DNA of 37,208 nucleotides from assembly GCA_041936745.1 (NCBI GenBank), contig JBHGWS010000084.1:1-37208 (forward strand), given 5' to 3'. Below, one piece after another: positions 22,506-31,067 of the stretch. Under the pieces are notes generated by a model. It had not been told where the DNA came from. It saw nothing but the letters and a program-made list of their open reading frames with translations, and made no database searches. The translations under genes and the position numbers were made by a program. The stretch is from Darwinibacter acetoxidans_A. GTDB lineage: Bacteria > Bacillota > Limnochordia > Darwinibacteriales > Darwinibacteriaceae. Position 1 is the stretch's first letter. The number at the start of each line of letters is the position of its first letter.

Positions 22506-24023
22506 TTGTATCGGAAACAAAGTCTTTTAGTTGTAGTAGCTTTATTTTTTGTGCTGGCGTTTAGCTTCACAGCACTGGCGGACAATGATACATTGGTCAT
22601 TGGCGCTGGTGCGGAAGCCCTTGGCTTAGAACCAAGGTTAGAAACTGACGTGCCATCTTTTGAGCGGATTAACATCATTATGGAACCTCTGGTCAAGTTC
22701 AATGTAGATATGGAACTTGCACCGCTGTTGGCCAAAGATTGGAATGTCAGCGATGACACTATGGAACTGTGGTTCCTCTTAGAAGAAGGCGTAAAGTGGC
22801 ATGACGGCGAACCGTTTACCGCCGAAGACGTCAAGTACACCTTCGAATGGGTACTCAATCCCGAAAACGCAGCACCGAACATGGGGCTTTACCAAGACAT
22901 CGAGCAAATAGAAATAATCAATGATTACGAGATCAAATTCTATTTGCGTCAGCCCAACTCATTTTTGCTCAACAACATTGCCAGGATGCCAATCGTGCCA
23001 AAACACGATGGCGATCGCGAAGACTTCAGGCAGAAGCCAATTGGCACCGGGCCTTACAAGCTCGTTTCTTGGACACGGGACGACCGCATGATCCTTGAAG
23101 CCAATGAAGACTACTGGCAGGGCAAGCCGATTATTCCTAACGTTGTTTTCCGGCCGATCCCGGAGAATGCAACTCGCCTGTTAGCATTTGAAGCCGGCGA
23201 AATTGACGTTTTCCAAGGCGGGGTAGTACCGCAGGAAATCGACCGTTTGGAAGCAGATCCTAACTATATCGTACAAAGAGTTACGGGTACCGGTTATAAC
23301 TACCTGGGATTCAACACCCAAGTCGGTTCTCTTTCTGACGTGAGAGTAAGGCAGGCACTGAGCTATGTCATCAACCGCGAAGGTATTGTTTCCAGAGTAC
23401 TCAACGGTATCGGCGAGCCGGGCATCAGCCCCGTATCCAAAGCGCTTCCTTGGTTTAATCCGGATGTAGAGCGTTACGAATACAACCCGGAGAAAGCCGC
23501 GGAACTGCTGGCAGATGCAGGTTATGGCCCAGGCGATATCAAATTAAGGCTGTACACGAACGAAAACCCGGAACGGATGCGGATTGCAGAAATTCTGCAG
23601 TTTGAAGCAGAGCAAGTTGGTATTCACGTAGACGTTATCATTGAAGAGTGGGGCGCATACCTGACCAGAATTCAGGAAACTGATGATTTTGATATCTTCA
23701 TCCTGGGCTGGGCCGGGCAGCTTGATCCCGATCGGGCCATGATTCGCCAATTCCACACTGACGGTGCTAACAACTACGGTAAGTATTCCAACCCGCGCGT
23801 GGACTACCTGCTCGAGCAGGGCCGGACGGTTCCTCCTGAGTCACAAGAATCGCTTGATCTTTACGGCGAGGCTCAAGAGATTATTGTCCGCGAAGCAGCC
23901 TACGGATTTATCAACTATTCCGAGGAAGTTGGCTTGCAGCATCCTTGGGTTGGCAATTGGGAAGTCCATCCTTACAGTGCAGCTGCCTGGCAAGACATTT
24001 ACCTCATGACTAAAAACAAGTAA
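22506..24023 (+). CDS. ABC transporter substrate-binding protein, family 5 (OppA/DppA-like), copy 1
   Basis: Exported binding protein of 505 aa that delivers peptides or related solutes to the OppB/OppC permeases encoded next. The start is TTG at 22506 behind AAAGGGGAG; the same start-proximal pattern (M-Y/D-R/Q-K) appears in the two paralogues. The signal peptide spans residues 1-25 with a likely cleavage after ALA and no lipobox cysteine. Mature domain features of SBP_bac_5: EPLVKFNVDMELAPLLAKDW, WHDGEPFTAEDVKYTFEW, GTGPYKLVSW and NRE near the hinge. It is followed by a strong hairpin, then the two permease genes, as one operon. The ligand cannot be told from the sequence. Confidence 0.95.
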   Translation: MYRKQSLLVVVALFFVLAFSFTALADNDTLVIGAGAEALGLEPRLETDVPSFERINIIMEPLVKFNVDMELAPLLAKDWNVSDDTMELWFLLEEGVKWHDGEPFTAEDVKYTFEWVLNPENAAPNMGLYQDIEQIEIINDYEIKFYLRQPNSFLLNNIARMPIVPKHDGDREDFRQKPIGTGPYKLVSWTRDDRMILEANEDYWQGKPIIPNVVFRPIPENATRLLAFEAGEIDVFQGGVVPQEIDRLEADPNYIVQRVTGTGYNYLGFNTQVGSLSDVRVRQALSYVINREGIVSRVLNGIGEPGISPVSKALPWFNPDVERYEYNPEKAAELLADAGYGPGDIKLRLYTNENPERMRIAEILQFEAEQVGIHVDVIIEEWGAYLTRIQETDDFDIFILGWAGQLDPDRAMIRQFHTDGANNYGKYSNPRVDYLLEQGRTVPPESQESLDLYGEAQEIIVREAAYGFINYSEEVGLQHPWVGNWEVHPYSAAAWQDIYLMTKNK

Positions 24024-24050
24024 GTTTCGGTAGCGAACGCACGATTTCGT

Positions 24051-24081
24051 GGGATGCCGGGGGCTTTGCCCCCGGTATCCC
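24051..24081 (+). other. strong GC hairpin between binding protein and permeases
   Basis: A 14-bp stem with one G-U pair (24051-24064 with 24068-24081) and a TTT loop sits in the 87-bp gap. There is no T-run after it, so it is more likely an mRNA-stabilising element or partial terminator that keeps binding-protein transcripts more abundant than permease transcripts. Confidence 0.65.
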
Positions 24082-24110
24082 CGATTTAGGTAAAGGAGTG
24101 GGTTGTCCAG

Positions 24111-25094
24111 ATGTTACAGTACGTTATCCGGCGTTTTATACAGATGATACCGTTACTAATTGGAATTTCAATTTTAGTTTTTCTTCTCGTGCACCTGTCT
24201 CCCGGTGACCCAATCCGCATGCTTTTGGGAGAAGAAGCCACGGATGAAGATGTGGCCCGTTTAAAAGCTGTTTACGGCTTTGACTTACCTCTTCCCACGC
24301 AGTATTTAAAATGGGCGGGTAATGCCATCCGGGGTGATCTGGGTTCTTCTATCCGCCAAGGGATCCCGGTTACCACTTTAATTTTTGAACGGTTGGGTGC
24401 TACGTTAGAATTAGCTCTTATGTCTGTTGTTGTTGCTGTTTTATTAGGCATTCCCGTGGGTATATTCGCTGCCATGCGCAGGGGTTCGCTGTGGGACTAT
24501 ATAAGTATGATTTTTGCCTTAATAGGCGTATCTATGCCCGGGTTTTGGTTAGGCTTGATGCTGCTTTCGTACGTAGCTTTGAACGTAGATTTTCTGCCTA
24601 TGTTTGGCCGGGACGGATCCGTATTTGGCGGTTTGTGGAAGTTAATTACCCAGTTTAAGGCTGACGAGTTGTTGACCGGCATTCGTTATATACTGCTGCC
24701 CGCTTTTAGTATCGGCACCAGCATGATGGCAATTATCACCCGTTTGACTCGCTCCAGCCTTTTAGAAGTATTAGGTAAGGATTATATTCGCACTGCCCAG
24801 GCTAAAGGGCTTACTAATAGAGTTGTAGTTATTAAACACGGCTTGCGGAATGCTTTATTGCCTGTAATTACTATTGTGGGTATTCAGTTCGGGGCCATGC
24901 TGGGCGGAGCAGTCGTAACCGAAACGGTTTTTGCTTGGCCCGGTGTAGGTCGGCTTGTGGTTAATGCCATCAGCCAACGTGACTTTCCCATTATTCAAGG
25001 CGGGGTGTTGATGATGGCCATTATCTTTACCTTGGCCAATCTCGCCGTTGATATTAGTTACGCCTTGGTTAATCCGCGAATTAGATATGATTGA
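24111..25094 (+). CDS. ABC transporter permease, DppB/OppB type
   Basis: Inner-membrane permease of 327 aa with six predicted TM helices. TM1 is at about 9-30 (IQMIPLLIGISILVFLLVHL), followed by the OppB signature SPGDPIRMLLGEEA. Motifs: GDLGSSIRQGIPV, the EAA loop DYIRTAQAKGLTNRVVVIKHGLRNALLPV (residues roughly 223-251), and ETVFAWPGVGRL in the last periplasmic loop. ATG 24111 has AAAGGAGTGG upstream. It sits between the binding-protein gene and the OppC gene, with a 4-bp gap-free boundary (stop ATTGA overlaps the next RBS region). No ATPase gene follows, so an ATPase encoded elsewhere must serve this transporter. Confidence 0.95.
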   Translation: MLQYVIRRFIQMIPLLIGISILVFLLVHLSPGDPIRMLLGEEATDEDVARLKAVYGFDLPLPTQYLKWAGNAIRGDLGSSIRQGIPVTTLIFERLGATLELALMSVVVAVLLGIPVGIFAAMRRGSLWDYISMIFALIGVSMPGFWLGLMLLSYVALNVDFLPMFGRDGSVFGGLWKLITQFKADELLTGIRYILLPAFSIGTSMMAIITRLTRSSLLEVLGKDYIRTAQAKGLTNRVVVIKHGLRNALLPVITIVGIQFGAMLGGAVVTETVFAWPGVGRLVVNAISQRDFPIIQGGVLMMAIIFTLANLAVDISYALVNPRIRYD

Positions 25095-25108
25095 GGAGGC
25101 AGAAAACC

Positions 25109-25939
25109 ATGAAGCGCTTTTTCCGGAACAAAAGTGCAGTAACCGGCTTAATATTAATTAGTATTTTGGTTTTGGTGGCCATATTTGCCGATGTAATAGC
25201 CCCGCGGGATCCTTACCGGATGAACATCTGGGAAAGTTATTCCGCACCTGAGGGTTTTTCCGGCGAATATATTTTGGGAACCGATGACATGGGCCGCGAC
25301 GTTCTCAGCCGCATTATCGTCGGCAGCAGGGTCTCTTTGTTAGTAGCTGCCATCGCCACCGGAGTATCACTACTGTTTGGCGTGACGTTAGGGGCTGTAG
25401 CCGGGTATTTCGGTGGTTTCGTTGACACTGTCATTATGAGGATCATGGATCTGATCTTGGCCTTTCCCTCGATACTCTTGGCCATCGCCATTGTGGCTTC
25501 ACTGGGGCCGGGCGTGGTCAACGCCATGTTTGCCATCGCCATAGTGCGTATTCCCGCGATGGTGCGGGTAACCCGCAGTATGGTTTTAGGCCTGCGGGAA
25601 GAGGAATTTGTCATGGCGGGCCAGGCTTTAGGGCTTTCCGATGGCCGCATTTTATTTAAACACATCTTAGTTAACTGCTTTGCACCAATTTTAGTAGTGG
25701 CCTCCTTAAACATGGGTACAGCCATCGTTGTGGAAGCGACCTTAAGCTTTTTAGGCTTGGGAGCGCAGCCGCCTGTAATCAGTTGGGGGCGCATGCTGGC
25801 CTTAGGCCGTGATTCCATCCGTACAGCACCGTATATAACTTTGTTTCCCGGTTTAGCCATTGTCTTTACGGTATTAGGCTTTAACCTTTTGGGAGACGGC
25901 TTGCGAGATGTGGGCGATCCTCAACTGCGAGGGCGCTAG
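25109..25939 (+). CDS. ABC transporter permease, DppC/OppC type
   Basis: Second permease of the transporter, 276 aa from ATG 25109, which is placed ideally behind GAGGAGG; an in-frame TTG at 25091 would put that RBS inside the gene. TM1 is at about 12-32, followed by the OppC signature GTDDMGRDVLSRIIVGSR and the EAA loop EEEFVMAGQALGLSDGRILFKHIL. The C-terminus, GDGLRDVGDPQLRGR, is typical. Its length and short first loop are normal, unlike the long-loop OppC at the left end of the window. It ends at a strong terminator, so the operon is SBP-permease-permease. Confidence 0.95.
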   Translation: MKRFFRNKSAVTGLILISILVLVAIFADVIAPRDPYRMNIWESYSAPEGFSGEYILGTDDMGRDVLSRIIVGSRVSLLVAAIATGVSLLFGVTLGAVAGYFGGFVDTVIMRIMDLILAFPSILLAIAIVASLGPGVVNAMFAIAIVRIPAMVRVTRSMVLGLREEEFVMAGQALGLSDGRILFKHILVNCFAPILVVASLNMGTAIVVEATLSFLGLGAQPPVISWGRMLALGRDSIRTAPYITLFPGLAIVFTVLGFNLLGDGLRDVGDPQLRGR

Positions 25940-25957
25940 CCCGCTTTAATAATGCCA

Positions 25958-25982
25958 CCCCGGTTTTCAGCCGGGGTTTTTT
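25958..25982 (+). terminator. rho-independent terminator of the SBP-permease operon
   Basis: CCCCGG/CCGGGG stem (25958-25963 with 25971-25976), 7-nt loop, then six T. Classical form 18 bp after the stop codon. Confidence 0.9.
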
Positions 25983-26015
25983 ATTGCAAAAAAACGAGAA
26001 AAAGGGATTCGCCGC

Positions 26016-26035
26016 TCAGTTAGAAAATTAACTGA
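26016..26035. repeat. inverted repeat before the second binding-protein gene
   Basis: TCAGTTA (26016-26022) and TAACTGA (26029-26035) are exact 7-bp arms with a 6-bp spacer, 71 bp before the start codon. Operator-like size; no clear promoter was placed. Confidence 0.4.
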
Positions 26036-26106
26036 AATTTACAGGGTTTTCAGCAAAAAGCTCGAATAGTGAATTGAATGTAAAAAAATGAAAGGAGAGT
26101 CAATTA

Positions 26107-27624
26107 ATGTATCAAAAACTGGGTGTTTTAGTCACAGTAACGCTTCTTGTGGTGGTGTTGGCGGGTGCCGCGGCCTTGGCGGCTCAGGATACCTTGGTAA
26201 TCGGCGCGGGGGCAGAGGCAGTAGGACTTGATCCCAGGCTGGAAACAGATATACCATCTTTCGAAAAACTCCATTTGATCATGGAACCACTAGTTAATTT
26301 CAAAGTAAATATGGAATACGGGCCTCGTTTGGCGACTGATTGGGACGTGAGCGAAGACACTATGACTTTGTGGTTCAAGCTGCGGGAGAACGTTTTCTGG
26401 CACGATGGTCAGCCGTTTACGGCGGAAGATGTGAAATACACTTTTGAATGGATACTGGAACCGAGTAATGCTGCTCCTGATATGGGGCTTTTTGAAGACA
26501 TCGAACAAATTGAAGTGGTAAATGACACGGAAGTCATCTTTCGGCTTAGGCAGCCTAATTCGTTCCTGCTGAACAACATCGCGCGGATGCCAATTGTGCC
26601 CAAGCATGATGGGGAGCGGGCCGACTTCAGGCAGAGCCCTATTGGCACCGGGCCGTACAAGTTAGTTTCTTGGCAGCGGGACGATCGTATGATCCTTGTT
26701 GAAAACGAAGATTATTGGGGCGGTAGGCCGATTATCCCTAACGTAGTATTCCGGCCGATCCCGGAAAACGCCACCAGGCTTTTGGCGTTTGAAGCGGGAG
26801 AAATTGACGTCTTTCAGGGGGGCGTAGTGCCGCAGGAGATCGACAGGCTGGAAGCCGATCCTAACTTTATAGTACAGCGGACGCCCGGTACAGGCTACAA
26901 CTTCCTTGGCTTTAACTGCGAAGCAGGCCCCTTAGCGGACGTTAAAGTGCGCCAGGCACTCAGTTATATAATCAACAGGGAAGCTATTGTATCCCGGGTT
27001 CTTAACGGCATCGGTACGCCCGGCGTCAGCCCCGTCTCGGTGGCCTTACCGTGGTTTAACCCCGATGTAGAGCGTTTCCAATATAATCCGGAAAAAGCAA
27101 AAGAACTTCTTCTGGAAGCAGGGTACGAACCGGGAGATATTAAAATCCGGCTTTATACCAACGAGAACCCCGAGCGGATGCGCATAGCGGAGATTCTCCA
27201 ATTCGAGGCGCAGGAAATCGGCATTGAAATTGAAGTGATTATTGAAGAGTGGGGTGCTTACCTTTCCAGGATTCAAGAAACGGATGACTTTGATATCTTT
27301 ATCCTCGGTTGGGTCGGCCAACTCGATCCGGATCGGGCAATGTTCAGGCAGTTCCACAGCCAAGGGTCCCAGAACAACGGAAATTACGCGAATGCGCGCG
27401 TTGACGAGCTGTTGGAGCGGGGCCGCACCGTACCTCCCGAATCCCAAGAGTCTTTGGATATTTACGGTGAGGCACAGGCAATAATCGTAGCGGAAGCAGC
27501 ATACGGCTTTATTAACTATTCAGAAGAAGTTGGGCTGCAGCACCGCTGGATTGAAAATTGGCATGTCCACCCTTACGGTGGTGCTTCCTGGCAGGATGTC
27601 CACCTTGTAGTCAAAAACAAATAG
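26107..27624 (+). CDS. ABC transporter substrate-binding protein, family 5, copy 2
   Basis: Paralogue of copy 1 with the same length (505 aa) and very high similarity along its whole length, for example identical runs KHDG, RMPIVP and VFQGGVVPQEIDRLEADPN. The signal peptide (about 1-26, ending ALAA) again lacks a lipobox cysteine. Differences cluster in the middle of the ligand domain, for example NCEAGPLADVKVRQ versus NTQVGSLSDVRVRQ, so specificity may differ. RBS AAAGGAGAG lies before the ATG. It is monocistronic between two terminators, so it likely delivers a related ligand to the shared permease pair. A recent tandem duplication is inferred. Confidence 0.95.
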   Translation: MYQKLGVLVTVTLLVVVLAGAAALAAQDTLVIGAGAEAVGLDPRLETDIPSFEKLHLIMEPLVNFKVNMEYGPRLATDWDVSEDTMTLWFKLRENVFWHDGQPFTAEDVKYTFEWILEPSNAAPDMGLFEDIEQIEVVNDTEVIFRLRQPNSFLLNNIARMPIVPKHDGERADFRQSPIGTGPYKLVSWQRDDRMILVENEDYWGGRPIIPNVVFRPIPENATRLLAFEAGEIDVFQGGVVPQEIDRLEADPNFIVQRTPGTGYNFLGFNCEAGPLADVKVRQALSYIINREAIVSRVLNGIGTPGVSPVSVALPWFNPDVERFQYNPEKAKELLLEAGYEPGDIKIRLYTNENPERMRIAEILQFEAQEIGIEIEVIIEEWGAYLSRIQETDDFDIFILGWVGQLDPDRAMFRQFHSQGSQNNGNYANARVDELLERGRTVPPESQESLDIYGEAQAIIVAEAAYGFINYSEEVGLQHRWIENWHVHPYGGASWQDVHLVVKNK

Positions 27625-27633
27625 CCGACAGGT

Positions 27634-27657
27634 GCCGGGCCTTGTGCCCGGCGTTTT
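27634..27657 (+). terminator. rho-independent terminator after SBP copy 2
   Basis: GCCGGGC (27634-27640) pairs with GCCCGGC (27646-27652) around a 5-nt loop, followed by GTTTTG. Confidence 0.8.
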
Positions 27658-27683
27658 GCTGCCCAAAGCTCTTTAAAAAAGAT

Positions 27684-27720
27684 TCCCGATCAGTTGAAGT
27701 GGTAATGTCGAAAATCGGGA
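27684..27720. repeat. inverted repeat before the third binding-protein gene
   Basis: TCCCGAT (27684-27690) and ATCGGGA (27714-27720) are exact 7-bp arms with a 23-bp loop, 71 bp before the start codon. The distance to the start codon matches the repeat before copy 2, though the sequence differs. Confidence 0.35.
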
Positions 27721-27790
27721 GAAGGATTAGTGAGAAATGTTAAGAATATAACAAAAGGATGAATAAATAAAAAGGAAAGGGGAATATTCA

Positions 27791-29305
27791 ATGGATCGGA
27801 AGAGAAGTGTATTGGTGGTTGTTTTGCTTTTAGTCCTGTCCTTTAGTCTGACAGCGGGGGCGAAAGATGATACCATCATCATTGGCTCGGGAGCCGAGGC
27901 CGTCAGTTTGGATCCGAGGGTTGAAAACGATGCCCCGTCTTTTGAACGAATCAACATGATCATGGAACCTCTGCTCAAATACAATGAGAACATGGAGCTA
28001 GCGCCGCTTCTTGCCAAAGAGTGGGAAGTAAGCGAAGATACGACGACCATAACCTTCGTTTTAGAAGAAGGCGTCACATGGCAGGATGGCGTGCCTTTTA
28101 CGGCCGCCGACGTTAAGTATACATTCGAGTGGGTGCTTGATGTCAACAACAATGCCCAAAACAGGGGTTTGTTCGTTGATATTGAGCAGATAGAAATCGT
28201 CGATGATTACAACATAGTTTTTCACCTCAGCCAACCTAACGGCTTTTTAATCAACTCCATTCCCCGCCTGGCTATCACACCCAAACACGACGGGGACCGT
28301 GCAGATTTCGCCCAAAAGCCCTTAGGCACCGGGCCTTACAAATTCGTTTCCTGGAGCCGGGACGATCGCATGGTTTTGGAGGCATACGAAGATTACTGGC
28401 GCGGCAAACCGAATATCGCTAACGTAATCTTTCGGCCCATCCCGGAAAATGCAACCAAACTTTTGGCCTTTGAAGCAGGCGAAATTGACATTTTCCAAGG
28501 CGGCGTAGTACCGCAGGAAATCGATCGGTTGGAAGCCAATCCCAATTTTATAGTTCAAAGGACACCGGGCACCGGCTATACTTACCTGGGAATCAACTTT
28601 AGAGTAGCAGCACTGGCCGATGTTAGGGTACGCCAGGCAATCAACCATCTTTTTGATCGGGAAGGTATTGTTAAACACGTCTTAAACGGCATCGGTACAC
28701 CCGCGATAGGCCCAATCACCGCTGCACTGCCTTGGTTTAATGAGGACTTGGCAGGCTATGATTATAATCCGGAAAGGGCCAAAGAGCTCTTGGCCGAAGC
28801 CGGTTACGGCCCCGGGGACATCAAGCTGAGGGTCCACACGAACGAAAATCCCGAGCGCATCCGCATTGCGGAACTTCTGCAGTTTGAAGCGCAGCAGGTA
28901 GGAATTGAGCTGGAAGTAATAGTTGAGGAATGGGGAGCATATCTTTCCAGAATTCAAGAAACGGATGATTTCGATCTGTGGCTTTTGGGCTGGGTCGGCT
29001 TAGTTGATGCCGATCGGGCACTCAACAGGCAGTTCCACACAGACGGCAGCAATAACTATGGGAAATATTCTAATGAGCGCATCGATGAGATCATTGAAAC
29101 AGGCCGGGTAATTGCACCGGACACCAAAGAATCCTTTGATATTTACAATGAAGGGCAGGAAATAATTGTCCGCGATGCAGTTTACGCCTTTATCAACTAC
29201 TCTGAAGAAGTGAGCGTACAGCACAAGTGGATCGAAAACTGGCAGATCCATCCTTTCGCCAACTCTTCTTGGCAGGATATTTGGCAGGCAGTAAAAAACA
29301 AATAG
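27791..29305 (+). CDS. ABC transporter substrate-binding protein, family 5, copy 3
   Basis: Third paralogue, 504 aa, more divergent than copies 1 and 2 (for example NGFLINSIPRLAITPKHDGD where the others have NSFLLNNIARMPIVPKHDGD). Signal peptide at about 1-22 (SFSLTAGA) without lipobox Cys. Conserved features are retained: EPLLKYNENMELAPLLAKEW, TAADVKYTFEW, GTGPYKFVSW, and C-terminal KNK as in the others. RBS AAAGGGG precedes the ATG by about 8 nt. It has its own strong terminator and is probably transcribed alone. The ligand differs or overlaps with the other two; not determinable here. Confidence 0.95.
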   Translation: MDRKRSVLVVVLLLVLSFSLTAGAKDDTIIIGSGAEAVSLDPRVENDAPSFERINMIMEPLLKYNENMELAPLLAKEWEVSEDTTTITFVLEEGVTWQDGVPFTAADVKYTFEWVLDVNNNAQNRGLFVDIEQIEIVDDYNIVFHLSQPNGFLINSIPRLAITPKHDGDRADFAQKPLGTGPYKFVSWSRDDRMVLEAYEDYWRGKPNIANVIFRPIPENATKLLAFEAGEIDIFQGGVVPQEIDRLEANPNFIVQRTPGTGYTYLGINFRVAALADVRVRQAINHLFDREGIVKHVLNGIGTPAIGPITAALPWFNEDLAGYDYNPERAKELLAEAGYGPGDIKLRVHTNENPERIRIAELLQFEAQQVGIELEVIVEEWGAYLSRIQETDDFDLWLLGWVGLVDADRALNRQFHTDGSNNYGKYSNERIDEIIETGRVIAPDTKESFDIYNEGQEIIVRDAVYAFINYSEEVSVQHKWIENWQIHPFANSSWQDIWQAVKNK

Positions 29306-29322
29306 GTTGAAAAATCAAAAGA

Positions 29323-29348
29323 GCACCGGGCCTGCCCGGTGCTTTTTT
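29323..29348 (+). terminator. rho-independent terminator after SBP copy 3
   Basis: GCACCGGG (29323-29330) with CCCGGTGC (29335-29342), 4-nt loop, then six T. Classical form. Confidence 0.92.
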
Positions 29349-29410
29349 GTATCTTTACCCGCTGTTGGGAGAAAATATGTTAACCCAGCAAACTAGAAGG
29401 AGCTGTTGTT

Positions 29411-29902
29411 GTGAAAATTAGAGATAAGGTTGCCTTAGGCGTGATAGCCGGCCTGGCGGGTAATGTTGTTAAAACCGCGATTGATGAGGTTTCCCTAAGG
29501 CAGAAAATATCGCAAAGGTCTTTTCGGGAAACGGCCTCAGGCGTCTGGGTTTCCAAAAGGAAAGAAGCCGCCGGCTTAAAGGGGCAGATTTTAGGCAGCC
29601 TCTTTGACTTTGGTTTATCTTCCTTAGGCGGCGTTGGCATCGTCTTTTTATTAGCCAAAACAGGGAAAGATCATTTGGTGTTAAAAGGTACCCTTTCAGG
29701 TATAACCATCGGCTCCGGTGTCACGGCTTTAATCAGTGGTATCCCCGGTAATAAAATAAAGTCGAAGGATGCGGCAAGCAACCTCTCTTACATGTTCGCC
29801 CACGGTGCTTACGGCGCGGCCGCGGCGGCCACCGCCGGCCTGTTGGGTGATCCGGGCTTGTTTAAAAAACAGCCGGCAGAAGAGATAGAACTAATTACCT
29901 AG
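29411..29902 (+). CDS. small integral membrane protein of unknown function
   Basis: Protein of 163 aa with about four predicted hydrophobic helices: 6-22 (VALGVIAGLAGNVVKTAI), about 58-82, 92-115 and 124-145. A conserved-looking loop SQRSFRETASGVWVSKR lies between helices one and two, and DAASNLSYMFAHGAYG lies before the last helix. The overall pattern is common in clostridial genomes as an uncharacterised family. The start is GTG 29411 behind AGGAG. Its 3' end overlaps the convergent PIG-L gene by 12 bp. No function can be assigned. Confidence 0.8.
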   Translation: MKIRDKVALGVIAGLAGNVVKTAIDEVSLRQKISQRSFRETASGVWVSKRKEAAGLKGQILGSLFDFGLSSLGGVGIVFLLAKTGKDHLVLKGTLSGITIGSGVTALISGIPGNKIKSKDAASNLSYMFAHGAYGAAAAATAGLLGDPGLFKKQPAEEIELIT

Positions 29903-30934
29903 AAGCTGAACGCCAAAGGCGAATTTGGTTTCCCGCCCGGCCGTATGCCTTGCTTTTACAAAATAAGGGCCGAGTACCGCTGTACTGCTCAGATAGGCTC
30001 GTTTAAAACGCAGGTGGTAGCCCAGCCCCATTTTTAAGCGCAGGAGGGGAATCTTGTGCGCCAAGGCAAAGCTTAAGCCGATTAAGCCGCTTCGTGCCTT
30101 GTAGTCGTAGAAGGCCGCAGCTTGCGTAGGGCCTTTCAACGGGAAGAAAACACCTAAGTCGATGCTGGAAACATTAACAGTAGGGCGCTGCAGATATGCT
30201 TTTACTGCGCTTAGGCCGTCCACATATTCAAAGCCCCTTTCCCGTGCATTCCGAAGAAGATCGGGTGTAGAAAATGAACCAACGGCGTAGCGGCTAACCT
30301 GCGGCCGGAAGACCTCGAATTGAGCCAAGGCCGCTGTTTTTACCTCCGGGTGGAGGACCGGCCTTTTTTCCGCTTCCGGTGATCTCCGCTTGCGGTAGCT
30401 GTAAACGCGGAAAAACTCCGCCTCCAAAAAGATACCTTCTTCACCGCTTACGTTAACTAAAGCTTGGGCCAGTGTTTGGTGGTCAATATGGGGGTCAAAA
30501 GGGCTGACCGTCCGGTGCAGGGCACCGGGAAACTGCCGGGCAAATTCTCTGATCACTTCTTCCGCCGTTGCCAGCGGTAAAGAGCCGTCAGAGCAGTTCA
30601 AAAACTGTACCTGCTCCGGTTCAACGCCCAAAACAGCCAACGCCGCCAGGGTTTCTTCTACCCGTGCCTTGGCGAACTCCTCTTTCGTTAGGCTGTATTT
30701 CTCCCCGGCCGGCCCTTCCAGCCTGTGCCTGGCCCAGGAGTTTTCTCCTTTGGTGAAATAAATGAAATAGTTGGGATTTCCCGCCAATACCGTTTGGTAA
30801 ATTGCATCGGCCATGCCAATCGTCTCATCATCCGGATGGGGCAGGTACCAAATTACGGCCTGCCCAGCCAGGCCAAGCCCGCTGCAGAGTAAAATAAGTA
30901 AAAGAGCAAGCCAGCAGCTTCTTATCCTTAACAT
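29891..30934 (-). CDS. exported PIG-L family deacetylase with unusual C-terminal extension
   Basis: Zn-dependent N-acetylglucosaminyl-type deacetylase of 347 aa from ATG 30934; an upstream GTG at 30952 adds six residues but has no RBS. The signal peptide (about 5-24) is hydrophobic and lacks a lipobox, so the protein is extracytoplasmic. The catalytic motif PHPDDE (H33, D35, D36) is followed by the zinc motif DPHIDH (H149, H152). The PIG-L domain ends near 225. The last ~110 residues show alternating hydrophobic strands (SSIDLGVFFPL, LIGLSFALAHK, LRLKMGLGYHLRF, TKFAFGVQLLGN), a beta-rich domain of unknown role. The substrate is probably an envelope glycan. It shares its terminal codons with the convergent membrane-protein gene. 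Confidence 0.88.
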   Translation of the reverse strand: MLRIRSCWLALLLILLCSGLGLAGQAVIWYLPHPDDETIGMADAIYQTVLAGNPNYFIYFTKGENSWARHRLEGPAGEKYSLTKEEFAKARVEETLAALAVLGVEPEQVQFLNCSDGSLPLATAEEVIREFARQFPGALHRTVSPFDPHIDHQTLAQALVNVSGEEGIFLEAEFFRVYSYRKRRSPEAEKRPVLHPEVKTAALAQFEVFRPQVSRYAVGSFSTPDLLRNARERGFEYVDGLSAVKAYLQRPTVNVSSIDLGVFFPLKGPTQAAAFYDYKARSGLIGLSFALAHKIPLLRLKMGLGYHLRFKRAYLSSTAVLGPYFVKARHTAGRETKFAFGVQLLGN

Positions 30935-30948
30935 TCGTTGACCATTCC

Positions 30949-30965
30949 TCACAGTTAAGCTGTGA
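30949..30965. promoter_or_regulatory. palindrome upstream of the PIG-L gene
   Basis: TCACAG-TTAAG-CTGTGA is a 6+5+6 inverted repeat about 15 bp before the ATG, possibly an operator or leader hairpin. A second short hairpin (CTCGC-TGT-GCGAG) lies just upstream, at about 30974-30987. Confidence 0.35.
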
Positions 30966-31022
30966 TTTAATTTCTCGCTGTGCGAGCTAAACCCTTGCTT
31001 TTAAAAAAATAAGCGGAATGAC

Positions 31023-31056
31023 AAAAATAGCAAAAGAAGACCACCTCCCTAGGTGG
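31023..31056 (-). terminator. rho-independent terminator of the TPR gene
   Basis: On the minus strand, CCACCT-AGGG-AGGTGG (31056-31041) lies 12 bp after the stop and is followed by a T-rich tract TCTTCTTTTGCTATTTTT. Confidence 0.75.
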
Positions 31057-31067
31057 CCTCCTTATTG

